DNA of 64,000 bases. It comes from Aliihoeflea sp. 40Bstr573. Lineage in GTDB: Bacteria; Pseudomonadota; Alphaproteobacteria; Rhizobiales; Rhizobiaceae. Positions 1 through 7,042 of this stretch are shown here, piece by piece. Each line of letters starts with the position of its first letter. Within the stretch, counting starts at the first letter, position 1. Both the position numbers and the translations under genes were made by a program. Under the pieces are notes generated by a model. That model did not search any database. It saw only the letters and a program-made list of their open reading frames with translations, and had not been told where the DNA came from. Location: contig NZ_JAAAMH010000012.1 in assembly GCF_024105655.1 (NCBI RefSeq), positions 1 to 64,000 of the forward strand. Reading direction: 5' to 3'.

Positions 1-84
1 AAGCGGACCGATCAGCGCCCATTCCTCGTCCGTCAAACCAATCCGTTCGCCCAAGGCTGCCTCCAAATGGAAGCCTTGAATCAA
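1..84 (-). pseudogene. N-terminal piece of IS5-family transposase, cut by window edge
   Basis: Reading the minus strand from a possible TTG at 82-84 gives a peptide with the stretch ERIGLTDEEWALIGPL, which resembles the start of IS5-family DDE transposases (LTDEEWxLIxPLLP). An in-frame stop lies just upstream, so the open frame begins here and runs out of the window at base 1. Whether the element is intact cannot be seen. The call rests on one short motif. Confidence 0.5.
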
Positions 85-743
85 AACCAGATTCCGCAGT
101 CAACCTTTGTCCACGAACGCTAGTTCAATGTTCTGGTCCTGGCTCACTTTGGGCAGGGAAATTTCTTCGAGCAAAGCAAAGTCTCCTCTTAGGTTGCTGG
201 TTCTAGCACTTTCCATTTGTCATGCAAGGAAATGTGGAGATGGCTCGTCGACCGACCGCCCGGCAGCGGATTGAAGGCCCCTTGTCCGTCGAGTTTGAGC
301 CTGCGTTGCAGGCTGCGTTCCTCGGAGCGATGACGACCTGCGCAATGGCGCCCCGACACTGGCGGCGAAGACGGATGCTGAAAAGGCGGCCGTACGCCGC
401 AGATATTCCGTGCTTCGATCTGCCTCAGGCCAACCAGAACGTGATGTCGACCGTCTCCATCCTTAGCACGATGTTGCCGGCGGCGAATGGAGGCTCGGCT
501 GATGGCGGTTAAAGTCTGACCCGCAAGTTGCAGCCGGTGTGCCGAACATTACGCCGCTCTCGCTCGAGCGGCCCCACACTCCGCGGCATCGAAGGGCGGT
601 CCTCACTGTTCGCGGGTTTTGGTCGGTCACCCATGAGAACATTACGCTCCATTCCGTCGCATTCGTTCAAGATGAGCCTAGCGTCGGCCGCATCATAAAG
701 CTCCCGTCCACCGGCCCAGTCGCACAAGTTTCGCAGATCAATA

Positions 744-860
744 GGACGCGGTGCGGGGCCAGCCTCGGCTTGGAGGGCCCGCGTAGCCAGCCCCGCTGGC
801 GATTGCCGTCGCCGCGCGCTTCCTGCCACCCGAAATGAGAAAGTCAACCTTCAGTCGTCC
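744..860. repeat. Left arm of a long imperfect inverted repeat
   Basis: The reverse complement of 744-860 aligns along about 110 bases with 1811-1920, with scattered mismatches and two one-base gaps. Shared blocks include GGCAGGAAGCGCG and AGCGGGGCTGGCT. No convincing gene lies in the arm. It could be the end of a decayed mobile element or two opposed copies of a dispersed repeat. Confidence 0.7.
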
Positions 861-1027
861 GCATTTATGATGCGATCGTCATATCTGGAAGAACTGTATG
901 GCGAGATTGGGAAGTCACCACGAAGGGCGGCGACGAACTGCTCATAGCGGCGCCGCTTGAGAAGGAGATAGGCGAGCCGACCCTGAGGTTCTTGTCCATT
1001 GTCTCGACCCGCGCAGATTAAGCTCGC
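851..1027 (-). pseudogene. Coding-like fragment without a start
   Basis: On the minus strand an open frame ending with TGA at 851-853 encodes a coding-looking C-terminus that includes QGRLAYLLLKRRRYEQFVAA and FPISPYSSSRYDDRII. An upstream in-frame TGA near 1030 and the lack of a start codon suggest a truncated or frameshifted gene. A neighbouring frame upstream (LADLKREL) may be its broken N-terminal part. I do not recognise the family. Confidence 0.3.
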
Positions 1028-1313
1028 GCTTCAGATCGGCCAGGGTCACGCGCATGAAAATTTTACGCTCCGCAGCGGACGAACCGAATCGGCTCGACCA
1101 GGAGCACTGCTGCGCCAGCACCTCGTCGACGCTCATCTACGTGACCGGCTCGGCAAGCTTGTCAGTGCCGACCTCGGTCTGGCAAAACAAGTGGAGCAGC
1201 CGGGCAGCGCAGGCCAGGACGGTCGGATCCATAGCAGTGTGTCCTTTCCCCGGTGGGAGCGGGTGATTGTGAGGGCGGGGTAGGATTGGTAAACTTGCCG
1301 CTTGCGAGGAACG

Positions 1314-1625
1314 ATGAACAGCAGCGAGCTAAAGCAGATCAGGGAAACACTCCAAGCACGGGCGGTTGATGCCAATGCGATGCGGCGCGCGATCGAACAT
1401 CTCGCCTCGATCAAGGAGGCCCATTGTCAGCGGATCAGCCGTGACCGGCATTTGCAGACGGCGGTCATCGGTTTGGAGCGGGGGCTGCGCGACATGCTGT
1501 CCGTAATCGACCGGCCCGCGTCGGATGGAGATCGAGCCGCGTTCGTTCATCTCGCGGCGATCGAATACCTTCTTGATGAGGACTGTCGTCTTCCCGCGGA
1601 CGGGCGGGGTAATTGTGGTGGATGA
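1314..1625 (+). CDS. Hypothetical protein, 103 aa
   Basis: The ATG at 1314 is preceded by GCGAGGA at 1304-1310, a usable ribosome binding site. The product is mostly helical in character (MNSSELKQIRETLQARAVDA at the start) with no signal peptide or membrane segment. I do not recognise the family. It sits between the two inverted arms at 744-860 and 1811-1920, so it may be cargo or the relic of an element. Codon use looks coding, but support is modest. Confidence 0.4.
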   Translation: MNSSELKQIRETLQARAVDANAMRRAIEHLASIKEAHCQRISRDRHLQTAVIGLERGLRDMLSVIDRPASDGDRAAFVHLAAIEYLLDEDCRLPADGRGNCGG

Positions 1626-1666
1626 GCTTTCTGATAAATTGACGGGAGAAGCGGCAGGATCAGGCC

Positions 1667-1792
1667 ATGCGTCAGAACGATTCTGACCCGGAAGACCACT
1701 TAATCGGCAAAGGTGACTGGAAACTTTGGCTCGGTCTCGCGCTCGTCGTCTCAGTCCCCTATCTCGCCATCTACTGGTTTCTCGTGAGATAA
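1667..1792 (+). CDS. Small single-pass membrane protein, 41 aa
   Basis: An ATG at 1667 opens 41 codons ending in TAA at 1790-1792. A charged N-terminus (MRQNDSDPEDHLIGKG) is followed by one hydrophobic segment (WLGLALVVSVPYLAIYWFLV) and a short basic end. This is typical of small inner-membrane proteins. No clear ribosome binding site is visible and the family is not recognised. Confidence 0.4.
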   Translation: MRQNDSDPEDHLIGKGDWKLWLGLALVVSVPYLAIYWFLVR

Positions 1793-1810
1793 CACCGCAT
1801 CGCAAGGGTG

Positions 1811-1920
1811 GGTGACTGAAGATTAAGTCAACGTTTCGGATGGCAGGAAGCGCGTGGCGACGCAATCGCAAGCGGGGCTGGCTGAGCGTTCCCTCCAAAC
1901 CGATCCGGCCCAGCACCGCT
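1811..1920. repeat. Right arm of the long imperfect inverted repeat
   Basis: This is the partner of 744-860 in opposite orientation; about 950 bases separate the arms. The stretch 1793-2125 otherwise shows no gene I can support. Confidence 0.7.
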
Positions 1921-2125
1921 TGTGCGTGTCAGGATGGCCCACTCGCTCGCAGCCTGCCTCATATGGGCAAGACTAGCATATGACGTTGCGGTACATTTGA
2001 AATTGGCAGAAACTGGTTGCCTGCCCAGTCGCCTCGGCACCCTGTAGTCTCTTTGACCGCCACCGGGCGGTCCTTTTTCTAAATCCGGAAGTCCATGCCT
2101 GGGCCAGGTTCTGTGCGCATGTCAA

Positions 2126-2269
2126 ATGAACAGAGAAAGCGCAAGATCCATTGCCCATCGCATAATGACGTTGTTAATGTCGCTTTCTCTCGGCGCCTTC
2201 CTCGGCCTCTATGCCTGGGAGAGCTTCGCACTGACGCGCGATAGCCGTGGCGAGGCTGTATTACCTTAA
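2126..2269 (+). CDS. Small putative membrane protein, 47 aa
   Basis: The ATG at 2126 opens 47 codons ending with TAA at 2267-2269. The peptide has a polar start, a hydrophobic helix around MTLLMSLSLGAFLGLYAW and a polar end. It overlaps the stop of the cytochrome c remnant on the other strand by 9 bases. No family is recognised and no ribosome binding site is obvious, so the call is tentative. Confidence 0.4.
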   Translation: MNRESARSIAHRIMTLLMSLSLGAFLGLYAWESFALTRDSRGEAVLP

Positions 2270-2346
2270 GGGTTTCGGGTCCGCCTCGAGGTAAGCGATC
2301 ACATTGGCGATTTCCACCTCATTCCGGAGGCCCGGAAACGCCATCT
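2261..2346 (-). pseudogene. 3' end of a class I cytochrome c gene
   Basis: The minus strand encodes GKMAFPGLRNEVEIANVIAY followed by LEADPKPLR and a TAA stop (2261-2263). The methionine in K-M-x-F-P/A-G-L is the axial heme ligand segment of small class I cytochromes c, and the following helix (IANVIAYL) is their C-terminal helix. The CXXCH part is missing. Upstream the reading frame changes directly into an IS110 transposase start at about 2347, so the gene was cut by an insertion or rearrangement. Confidence 0.65.
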
Positions 2347-2451
2347 TCCCCGTTTATGGCCGGGGGCTTCGATCAGGACTTCATTGCGAAGCTTAGCGAT
2401 ATCGATCGCTACCAACACCGCATCGGCGGGTATAATATTGGGGCTGGTCAT
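2347..2451 (-). pseudogene. N-terminal fragment of IS110-family transposase
   Basis: From the ATG at 2449-2451 the minus strand encodes about 35 residues, including LVAIDIAKLRNEVLIE and APGHKR. This matches the first catalytic segment (D-I-A-K) of IS110/IS116/IS902 DEDD transposases. The frame then runs out of homology where the cytochrome c remnant begins, so some 300 residues are missing and the copy is dead. Confidence 0.7.
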
Positions 2452-2520
2452 GGTCGGTCTCCGGAATGGGTTGTGAACATTCACATTCTAGAGATCCTTC
2501 GACTGGCCATGGCCACCTCG

Positions 2521-2559
2521 ATCGGTGCGCGCCTGCAGCGAAAAGCTGCGCGCACCGAT
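2521..2559. repeat. Strong hairpin between two IS remnants
   Basis: ATCGGTGCGCGC at 2521-2532 pairs with the complementary arm ending at 2559. The stem continues through GCAGC/GCTGC around a GAAAA loop with a 4-base bulge. It sits in the junction between the IS110 and IS481 remnants and has no run of T after it, so it is not a typical terminator. Confidence 0.55.
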
Positions 2560-2589
2560 GTCTCGGCTGCCTCCACTCATTCCTTCCGG

Positions 2590-3153
2590 AGGTGCTACGG
2601 CCTGCCCTTCGCCAGCCCCAACGGGCTTTACAATCTGTCGAAACTGTCGGTCTTCTGGTTACGGCTTGGCATCGCCATCGAGCGCATCAGGCCAGGCAAC
2701 CCGCAGGAGAACGGTCGCCATGAACGCATGCACCGCACCCTCAAGCAGGAGACGGCGCGTCCGCCCGGCATGAACGCCCTTCAGCAGCAGGGCCGCTTCG
2801 ACGACTTCGTCAGCGAGTTCAACGAGGAACGCCCCCACGAGGCGCTCGCCATGAAGACGCCGGCCGAAGCCTATACACCCTCTTCAAGACCGTATGAGGG
2901 GTTGCCCGAGGTGGACTATCCCCTCCACGACAGGGACATCCTCGTCACCGCCTGCGGCCGTATCTGCATGGCACGGAAGAAGATCAACGTCTCGACCGTG
3001 CTCGCCGGCCAGAGATTGGGAATCACCGAAGTCGACGACGGCATTTGGCTCGTCGGCTTCATGCACTATGATCTGGGATATATCGATCTGGAACAGAGGA
3101 CCTTGCAGACCATCGACAACCCGTTCGGCACGAGGTTGTCACCTATGTCTTAG
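2590..3153 (+). pseudogene. Truncated IS481-family transposase (C-terminal part)
   Basis: The frame carries the last part of an integrase-core transposase: SPNGLYNLSKLSVFWLRLGI, the N-P-x-E-N-G-R-H-E-R segment with its catalytic glutamate, and a C-terminal beta-rich tail typical of IS481 elements (EGLPEVDYPLHDR). The helix-turn-helix domain and the first catalytic aspartates are absent. Downstream, around 3155-3190, TGTTACCCATGTCTCCGG resembles the right end of IS481 elements. The copy is a 5'-truncated remnant. Confidence 0.75.
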
Positions 3154-3196
3154 GTACAAACTGTTACCCATGTCTCCGGGTCGTACAGTACCGAAA

Positions 3197-3239
3197 TGGC
3201 GCGCCGGTGAGGATGAAACTGGGCACCGCTATGTCATTG
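3197..3239 (+). repeat. 43-bp direct repeat, copy 1 (att-like)
   Basis: This copy begins TGGCGCGCCGGTGAGGATG and matches the copy at 6098-6140 at 37 of 43 positions. The first 18 bases match the 3' end of the tRNA-Arg gene at 32803 at about 15 positions. Translated in one frame it reads WRAGEDETG, parallel to the WRARKDSN end of the serine recombinase. It may be the scar of an earlier integration site. Confidence 0.6.
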
Positions 3240-3355
3240 TAGGCGCTCTATAATTCTTGTAGCAGTGACCAGCGTTTGGGGGCGAGACCGCCTGTTTGAA
3301 TAGCCCCTAGATTTGTGGACGCCTTCTTCCCTAAATTTGAGGCAAGGAGGCCCTG

Positions 3356-3628
3356 ATGCGGTCTGGCAATTTCACTGATGAGTTCAAGCGTGACGCGGTC
3401 GCGCAGATCACCGAGCGGGGCTATCCCGTTGCAGAGGTTTCGAAGCGGCTCGGGGTCAGTCAGCATTCACTTTATGCGTGGCGCAGGAAGTTCTCGAAGC
3501 CGTCGGTCTCGACAGATGACGATCAGGCAGCCGAGATCCGACGCCTGAAGAAGGAGTTGGCGCGCGTTACTGAGGAGCGCGACATCCTAAAAAAAGCCAC
3601 CGCGTATTTCGCCAAGGATGCAAGGTGA
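3356..3628 (+). CDS. IS3-family transposase OrfA (helix-turn-helix)
   Basis: The 90-residue protein has an N-terminal HTH_8 type domain (EFKRDAVAQITERGYPVAEV, then SQHSLYAWRRKF) followed by a leucine-zipper-like coiled coil (IRRLKKELARVTEERDILKK). It binds the terminal repeats and is the first half of the OrfAB transposase. An A7 run at 3589-3595, read as A-AAA-AAA in this frame, is a classic slippery heptamer. It lies shortly before the stop and orfB is in the -1 frame. Confidence 0.92.
   Translation: MRSGNFTDEFKRDAVAQITERGYPVAEVSKRLGVSQHSLYAWRRKFSKPSVSTDDDQAAEIRRLKKELARVTEERDILKKATAYFAKDAR
3589..3595 (+). other. Programmed -1 frameshift slippery site
   Basis: Seven A residues are read CTA AAA AAA GCC in the orfA frame. 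OrfB continues in the -1 frame, so slippage here would make the OrfAB fusion transposase. This is standard for the IS3 family; no stimulatory structure was worked out. Confidence 0.75.
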
Positions 3629-4485
3629 GATACGCGTTCGTTGCCCAGCATCGCCAGCAGTTCAAGGTGCGGGCGATGTGCCGCTGCCTGCGCATCCGAC
3701 CCAGCGGCTTTTATGCCTGGCTGAAGAACCCGCTGAGCAAGCGGGCTCGAGAAGACGCACGTCAGACCGAGCTTCTCAACAAGGCCTGGAAGGAGAGCGG
3801 CAGGGTCTACGGCTATCGTAAGCTGCACGACGACCTTCTTGATCAAGGAGAGAGCAGTTGCGCCAACCGCATCGCCCGTCTCGCCAGGCTGGCCGGGATC
3901 AAGGCGCAGATCGGCTACAAACGCCGGCCCGGATACTATGGCGGCAAGCCGTCAGTTGTGGTCGACAACACCCTTGCCCGGCAGTTCGATGTCGATGCGC
4001 CGGACAGGGCGTGGGTGACAGATATCACCTACATCAGGACCCAGGAGGGCTTTGCCTATCTGGCTGTGGTGATCGACCTGTTCTCGCGCCGCGTGATCGG
4101 CTGGTCGCTGCAGAGCCGGCAGACTACTGATGTCGTGCTGCAGGCTTTGCTCATGGCGGTGTGGCGTCGAAAGCCGAAGAGCAAGGTCCTGGTCCATTCC
4201 GATCAAGGCTCGCAATTCACCAGCATGGACTGGGCGGCGTTCCTGAAGCACCACAATCTTGAGCACTCGATGAGCCGTCGCGGCAACTGCCATGACAATG
4301 CCGTGGCGGAGAGCTTTTTCAATCTCCTCAAGCGCGAGAGGATACGGCGCAGGACCTACCGAACACGCGAGCAGGCAAGGCAGGACGTGTTCGACTACAT
4401 TGAGATGTTCTACAACCCGAAGCGCAAGCACGTCAGGAACGGGATGCTGTCACCCGTAGAGTTTGAACGGCAGCAGGAAATGTAA
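3625..4485 (+). CDS. IS3-family transposase OrfB (DDE integrase core)
   Basis: This is a 286-residue catalytic subunit. It has an HTH_21 segment (GYRKLHDDL) near residue 70 and an rve integrase core with the DDE triad: D in VTDITYIRT, D in LVHSDQGSQFTS, and E in NAVAESFFNLLK. The end carries the usual Y-N-x-x-R-x-H motif (FYNPKRKHVRNGMLSPVEFE). The frame starts with GTG overlapping the orfA stop by 4 bases. Alone it is probably made mainly as the OrfAB frameshift product. No truncation is seen. Confidence 0.93.
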   Translation: MRYAFVAQHRQQFKVRAMCRCLRIRPSGFYAWLKNPLSKRAREDARQTELLNKAWKESGRVYGYRKLHDDLLDQGESSCANRIARLARLAGIKAQIGYKRRPGYYGGKPSVVVDNTLARQFDVDAPDRAWVTDITYIRTQEGFAYLAVVIDLFSRRVIGWSLQSRQTTDVVLQALLMAVWRRKPKSKVLVHSDQGSQFTSMDWAAFLKHHNLEHSMSRRGNCHDNAVAESFFNLLKRERIRRRTYRTREQARQDVFDYIEMFYNPKRKHVRNGMLSPVEFERQQEM

Positions 4486-4590
4486 CCCGAGGGCGTCCAC
4501 GAAACTCGGGGCTATTCAGTTTCTGGTCCAGAGTCTCAGCGAAGCGGTCATTCATCAAAACGGCAGAGTTCAGTACGCTGCCACCGCAGG

Positions 4591-4992
4591 CTATCCCGGC
4601 GGTTCAGCATTCCCTCCGCTTGCAGGAATGCGATGGAAGTTGATTTCGATCCAATCGGCCAGAATCCGTACCTTCTCCGCGACTTCTTCGCCAAGGGGGG
4701 TCAATGAATATTCCACATGGGGCGGCACAACGGGATAGGCGCGGCGCAAGACGAACCCGTCCGCCTCCAGCAATTGCAGCGCCTGCGCCAGCATGCGCTC
4801 ACTCACGCCGCCAATCTTGCGGCGCAGTTCAGAAAAGCGGTGCGTTCCTCCTTCCAGCACGATCAGCACCAGAACACCCCATTGACTGGTCACATGTTTG
4901 AGCACGTCGCGCGAAGGACAACCTGCCGACAGAAGCTCGCCATGCACCTTGTCGGAAAGCCCGATCGCCGTGCCGTCATCGTGAATGTTCAT
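4591..4992 (-). CDS. HxlR-family winged-helix transcriptional regulator
   Basis: The 133-residue protein has the HxlR layout. A cysteine sits near the N-terminus (SAGCPSRDVL), followed by a winged helix (WGVLVLIVLEGGTHRFSELR, then GVSERMLAQALQLLEADG) and the wing/dimer region (YSLTPLGEEV). Members of this family often sense reactive aldehydes or quinones through that cysteine. It is transcribed away from the QorB-like gene with about 84 bases between starts, the usual arrangement for a local redox-responsive repressor or activator. Start codon ATG at 4990-4992. Confidence 0.9.
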   Translation of the reverse strand: MNIHDDGTAIGLSDKVHGELLSAGCPSRDVLKHVTSQWGVLVLIVLEGGTHRFSELRRKIGGVSERMLAQALQLLEADGFVLRRAYPVVPPHVEYSLTPLGEEVAEKVRILADWIEINFHRIPASGGNAEPPG

Positions 4993-5029
4993 ACTTACCT
5001 TCCTGTGCGTACTTACTTTGCGTTAGTAT
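4991..5029. promoter_or_regulatory. Candidate HxlR operator (three half-sites)
   Basis: ATACTTAC (4991-4998) and GTACTTAC (5009-5016) are direct repeats 18 bases apart. GTTAGTAT (5022-5029) is an inverted copy, giving an imperfect palindrome GTACTTAC-TTTGC-GTTAGTAT. The site lies between divergent hxlR and qorB and overlaps the hxlR start. HxlR proteins typically bind such repeats; binding here is inferred. Confidence 0.6.
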
Positions 5030-5076
5030 GAGCCTATATCATGGCTTTGGATCATCAAGACAAGGAGTCACTCGCC

Positions 5077-5925
5077 ATGACCATCGCCGTAACCGGAGCC
5101 TCGGGCCAGTTGGGCCGCCTCATCGTCCAGAAGCTCAAGCAGAAGATTGAGCCCAGCCAGATCGTCGCGCTGGCGCGCAGCGTCGAGAAGGCGTCCGACC
5201 TCGGCGTCGAAGTGCGCGCAGCCGATTACGAGAAGCCCGAAACCCTCGACCGGGCGCTGCAAGGCGTCGAGACGCTGATGCTGGTTTCCTCCAGCGAGGT
5301 CGGCAAGCGGGCCGCGCAGCATCGGAATATCATCGACGCCGCCAAAAAGGCCGGCGTGAGGCGCATCGTCTATACGAGCCTACTCCATGCCGATACGTCG
5401 TCACTGAGCCTTGCACCCGAGCATGTAGAAAGCGAAAGCCTCCTGAAACAGTCGGGCATCGCCAACACTGTTCTGCGCAATGGCTGGTACACGGAAAACT
5501 ACACGGTCTCGGTCCCCGGCGCGGTGAAGGCCGGCGCATTTGTCGGCAGCGCGGGCGAGGGCCGCATCTCGTCGGCAACGCGCGCCGATCTGGCCGAGGC
5601 CGCCGTCGTCGTGCTGACTGGCGAGGGCCATGACGGCAAGGTCTACGAGTTGGCTGGCGACGACGCCTATACGCTGGCTGATCTCGCGGCGGAGATCTCC
5701 AAACAGACTGGCAAGGACATCCCCTACAAGAACCTGCCGCAGGATGAATATGCCGCCGTGCTGAAGGGTGTGGGTATACCTGCAGATTTCGCCGGTGCTC
5801 TGGCCGCCTTCGACATCGACGCCTCCAATGGAGCGCTGTTCGACGACAAAGGCCAGCTTTCGGCGCTGATCGGGCGTCCGACTACCCGGCTGTCGGATGC
5901 GGTGGCTGCGGCCCTCAAATCATAG
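5077..5925 (+). CDS. qorB: NmrA/QorB-like NAD(P)H:quinone oxidoreductase
   Basis: The 282-residue single-domain protein has an N-terminal Rossmann motif (VTGASGQLGR, residues about 4-13) and the atypical short-chain dehydrogenase pattern of QorB/YtfG (LRNGWYTENY, VYELAGDDAYT). It is expected to reduce quinones with NADPH in the cytosol. The ATG at 5077 is chosen because AAGGAG lies at 5062-5067; an in-frame ATG at 5041 has no such site. The divergent HxlR regulator suggests induction by quinone or electrophile stress. Confidence 0.88.
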   Translation: MTIAVTGASGQLGRLIVQKLKQKIEPSQIVALARSVEKASDLGVEVRAADYEKPETLDRALQGVETLMLVSSSEVGKRAAQHRNIIDAAKKAGVRRIVYTSLLHADTSSLSLAPEHVESESLLKQSGIANTVLRNGWYTENYTVSVPGAVKAGAFVGSAGEGRISSATRADLAEAAVVVLTGEGHDGKVYELAGDDAYTLADLAAEISKQTGKDIPYKNLPQDEYAAVLKGVGIPADFAGALAAFDIDASNGALFDDKGQLSALIGRPTTRLSDAVAAALKS

Positions 5926-6223
5926 ACGAACAGACCCTGACCGCTCATGCGCCGGACTGCCGTACGCGATGAGGCATGGCTGCCTCCGCAACGCGTCAAG
6001 AATGATCGCTTCCGGGTTGGGTGAGACCAGTCCGGAAGCGCACAAGGGGTCGATAGCCGACCTTCGTGCCCGGTTTTGTTCCGGAATGGTGGAGATTTGG
6101 CGCGCCGGAGAGGATGAAACTGGGAACTGCTATACTATTGCTTTTAAAACACAATTCGCAAAACTGCGAAGATAACAACTACGCGCGCTTCTGGCATGGC
6201 AGATCACGGTGCATTCCAACTGG
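5926..6223. other. Intergenic stretch holding the second att-like repeat
   Basis: No gene is supported here. It contains repeat copy 2 (6098-6140), after which GC content falls (CTTTTAAAACACAATTCGC). That is consistent with a junction between chromosome and acquired DNA. Confidence 0.5.
6098..6140 (+). repeat. 43-bp direct repeat, copy 2 (candidate island left junction)
   Basis: It begins TGGCGCGCCGGAGAGGATG and matches the 3197 copy at 37 of 43 positions. The first 18 bases match the tRNA-Arg 3' end (32803-32820) at 16 positions. A shorter copy, TGGCGCGCCGGAG, occurs at 16358. Copies near both sides of acquired genes make it a plausible attachment-site remnant, but a serine recombinase needs little identity, so this is inference. 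Confidence 0.5.
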
Positions 6224-6904
6224 CTAGGCTTCCGCAAGAGCAGACCATTCATTGTTATCGAAATGCGCCGCAAGGGTGCGGACTGGCTTCATTGCGGTAT
6301 TCCCATATCGGTCTGTCACGCTGCCCCATCCCAGGCGGTAGAGGCTGCCACTTGACCAGGATCGCCATGATTGCAGCTTTGACGTCCGCAGCGGGACGAA
6401 CACATGCTTTGGATTATCAGAGGCGACGACGATCACCGCATTGTGCCAAGGCGGACGCTGCTTCCAGAATCGACTCATCCGATCGAACGACAGCGCTGCA
6501 CCCAGCATCGGCACCCCGCGGGCAATGTAGCGGTCGCGAGCGCCCTTGATCTTCTTGCTACCGTCCGGCACATCATCTTGGATAGCATCGGCAGAATAGC
6601 CCGACAGCGGGCTTCCGCTGTTGATCTCCGATATCACGATAGCGCCTGCCGCGCTGCGGAACACTAAGGCAGGGAGCTCTGCGATATAGAAAACGGATCC
6701 TTGCGTTCGTTGACGCTCGGCCGTGTTCTTCGCGCTCTCAAGGTCAGAGTGCATGCACCCTTCGGTGTATCGGGTGATCCAAGTCGAATGCCACGCATTG
6801 CGGCCGCTGAAGAGATAGTACAAGACACCGGCCTCGACCGATTTCACTTTAGATCGCGCCAGTTTCCCATAATGTTCTTCTGTAAATCTGTATAAGCGCG
6901 TCAT
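6224..6904 (-). CDS. Hypothetical protein, 226 aa, behind a G10 tract
   Basis: No family is recognised. The protein is soluble in character, rich in aromatic and basic residues (WRSWSSGSLYRLGWGSVTD near the end), with no signal peptide. The start is taken as the ATG at 6902-6904. An alternative ATG at 6917-6919 would place the homopolymer inside the frame. On the coding strand ten consecutive G occupy 6906-6915, directly before the ATG where the ribosome binding site should be, so length changes could alter expression. It may be the first cargo gene of the island. Confidence 0.6.
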   Translation of the reverse strand: MTRLYRFTEEHYGKLARSKVKSVEAGVLYYLFSGRNAWHSTWITRYTEGCMHSDLESAKNTAERQRTQGSVFYIAELPALVFRSAAGAIVISEINSGSPLSGYSADAIQDDVPDGSKKIKGARDRYIARGVPMLGAALSFDRMSRFWKQRPPWHNAVIVVASDNPKHVFVPLRTSKLQSWRSWSSGSLYRLGWGSVTDRYGNTAMKPVRTLAAHFDNNEWSALAEA

Positions 6905-7042
6905 GCCCCCCCCCCGCATCGAAACGCATATCGACCTCGGGCGATTATAAGTCGTTAAATCCCGTACAGCGAGAAGTATGATTCGGCGGCAGCACTATGC
7001 TGGCGCTTCACAATTCTGCAACGAGCCCTCGCTGACAACCGC

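Larger units (their letters stand above)
3297..4518 (+). mobile_element. Complete IS3-family insertion sequence, 1222 bp
   Basis: The ends are TGAATAGCCCC at 3297 and its complement ending GGGGCTATTCA at 4518. The terminal inverted repeats extend about 27 bases with four mismatches (3297-3323 and 4492-4518) and start TG, end CA, as in IS3 elements. The 3-bp GTT at 3294-3296 and 4519-4521 is a target duplication. The two overlapping frames orfA and orfB are both open, so the element may be active. Confidence 0.93.

Noticed and set aside
3197-3239. tRNA gene fragment
   Set aside because: Only the CCA-side stem-like start matches; no T-loop TTCGAAT or anticodon arm follows, so no tRNA can be called.
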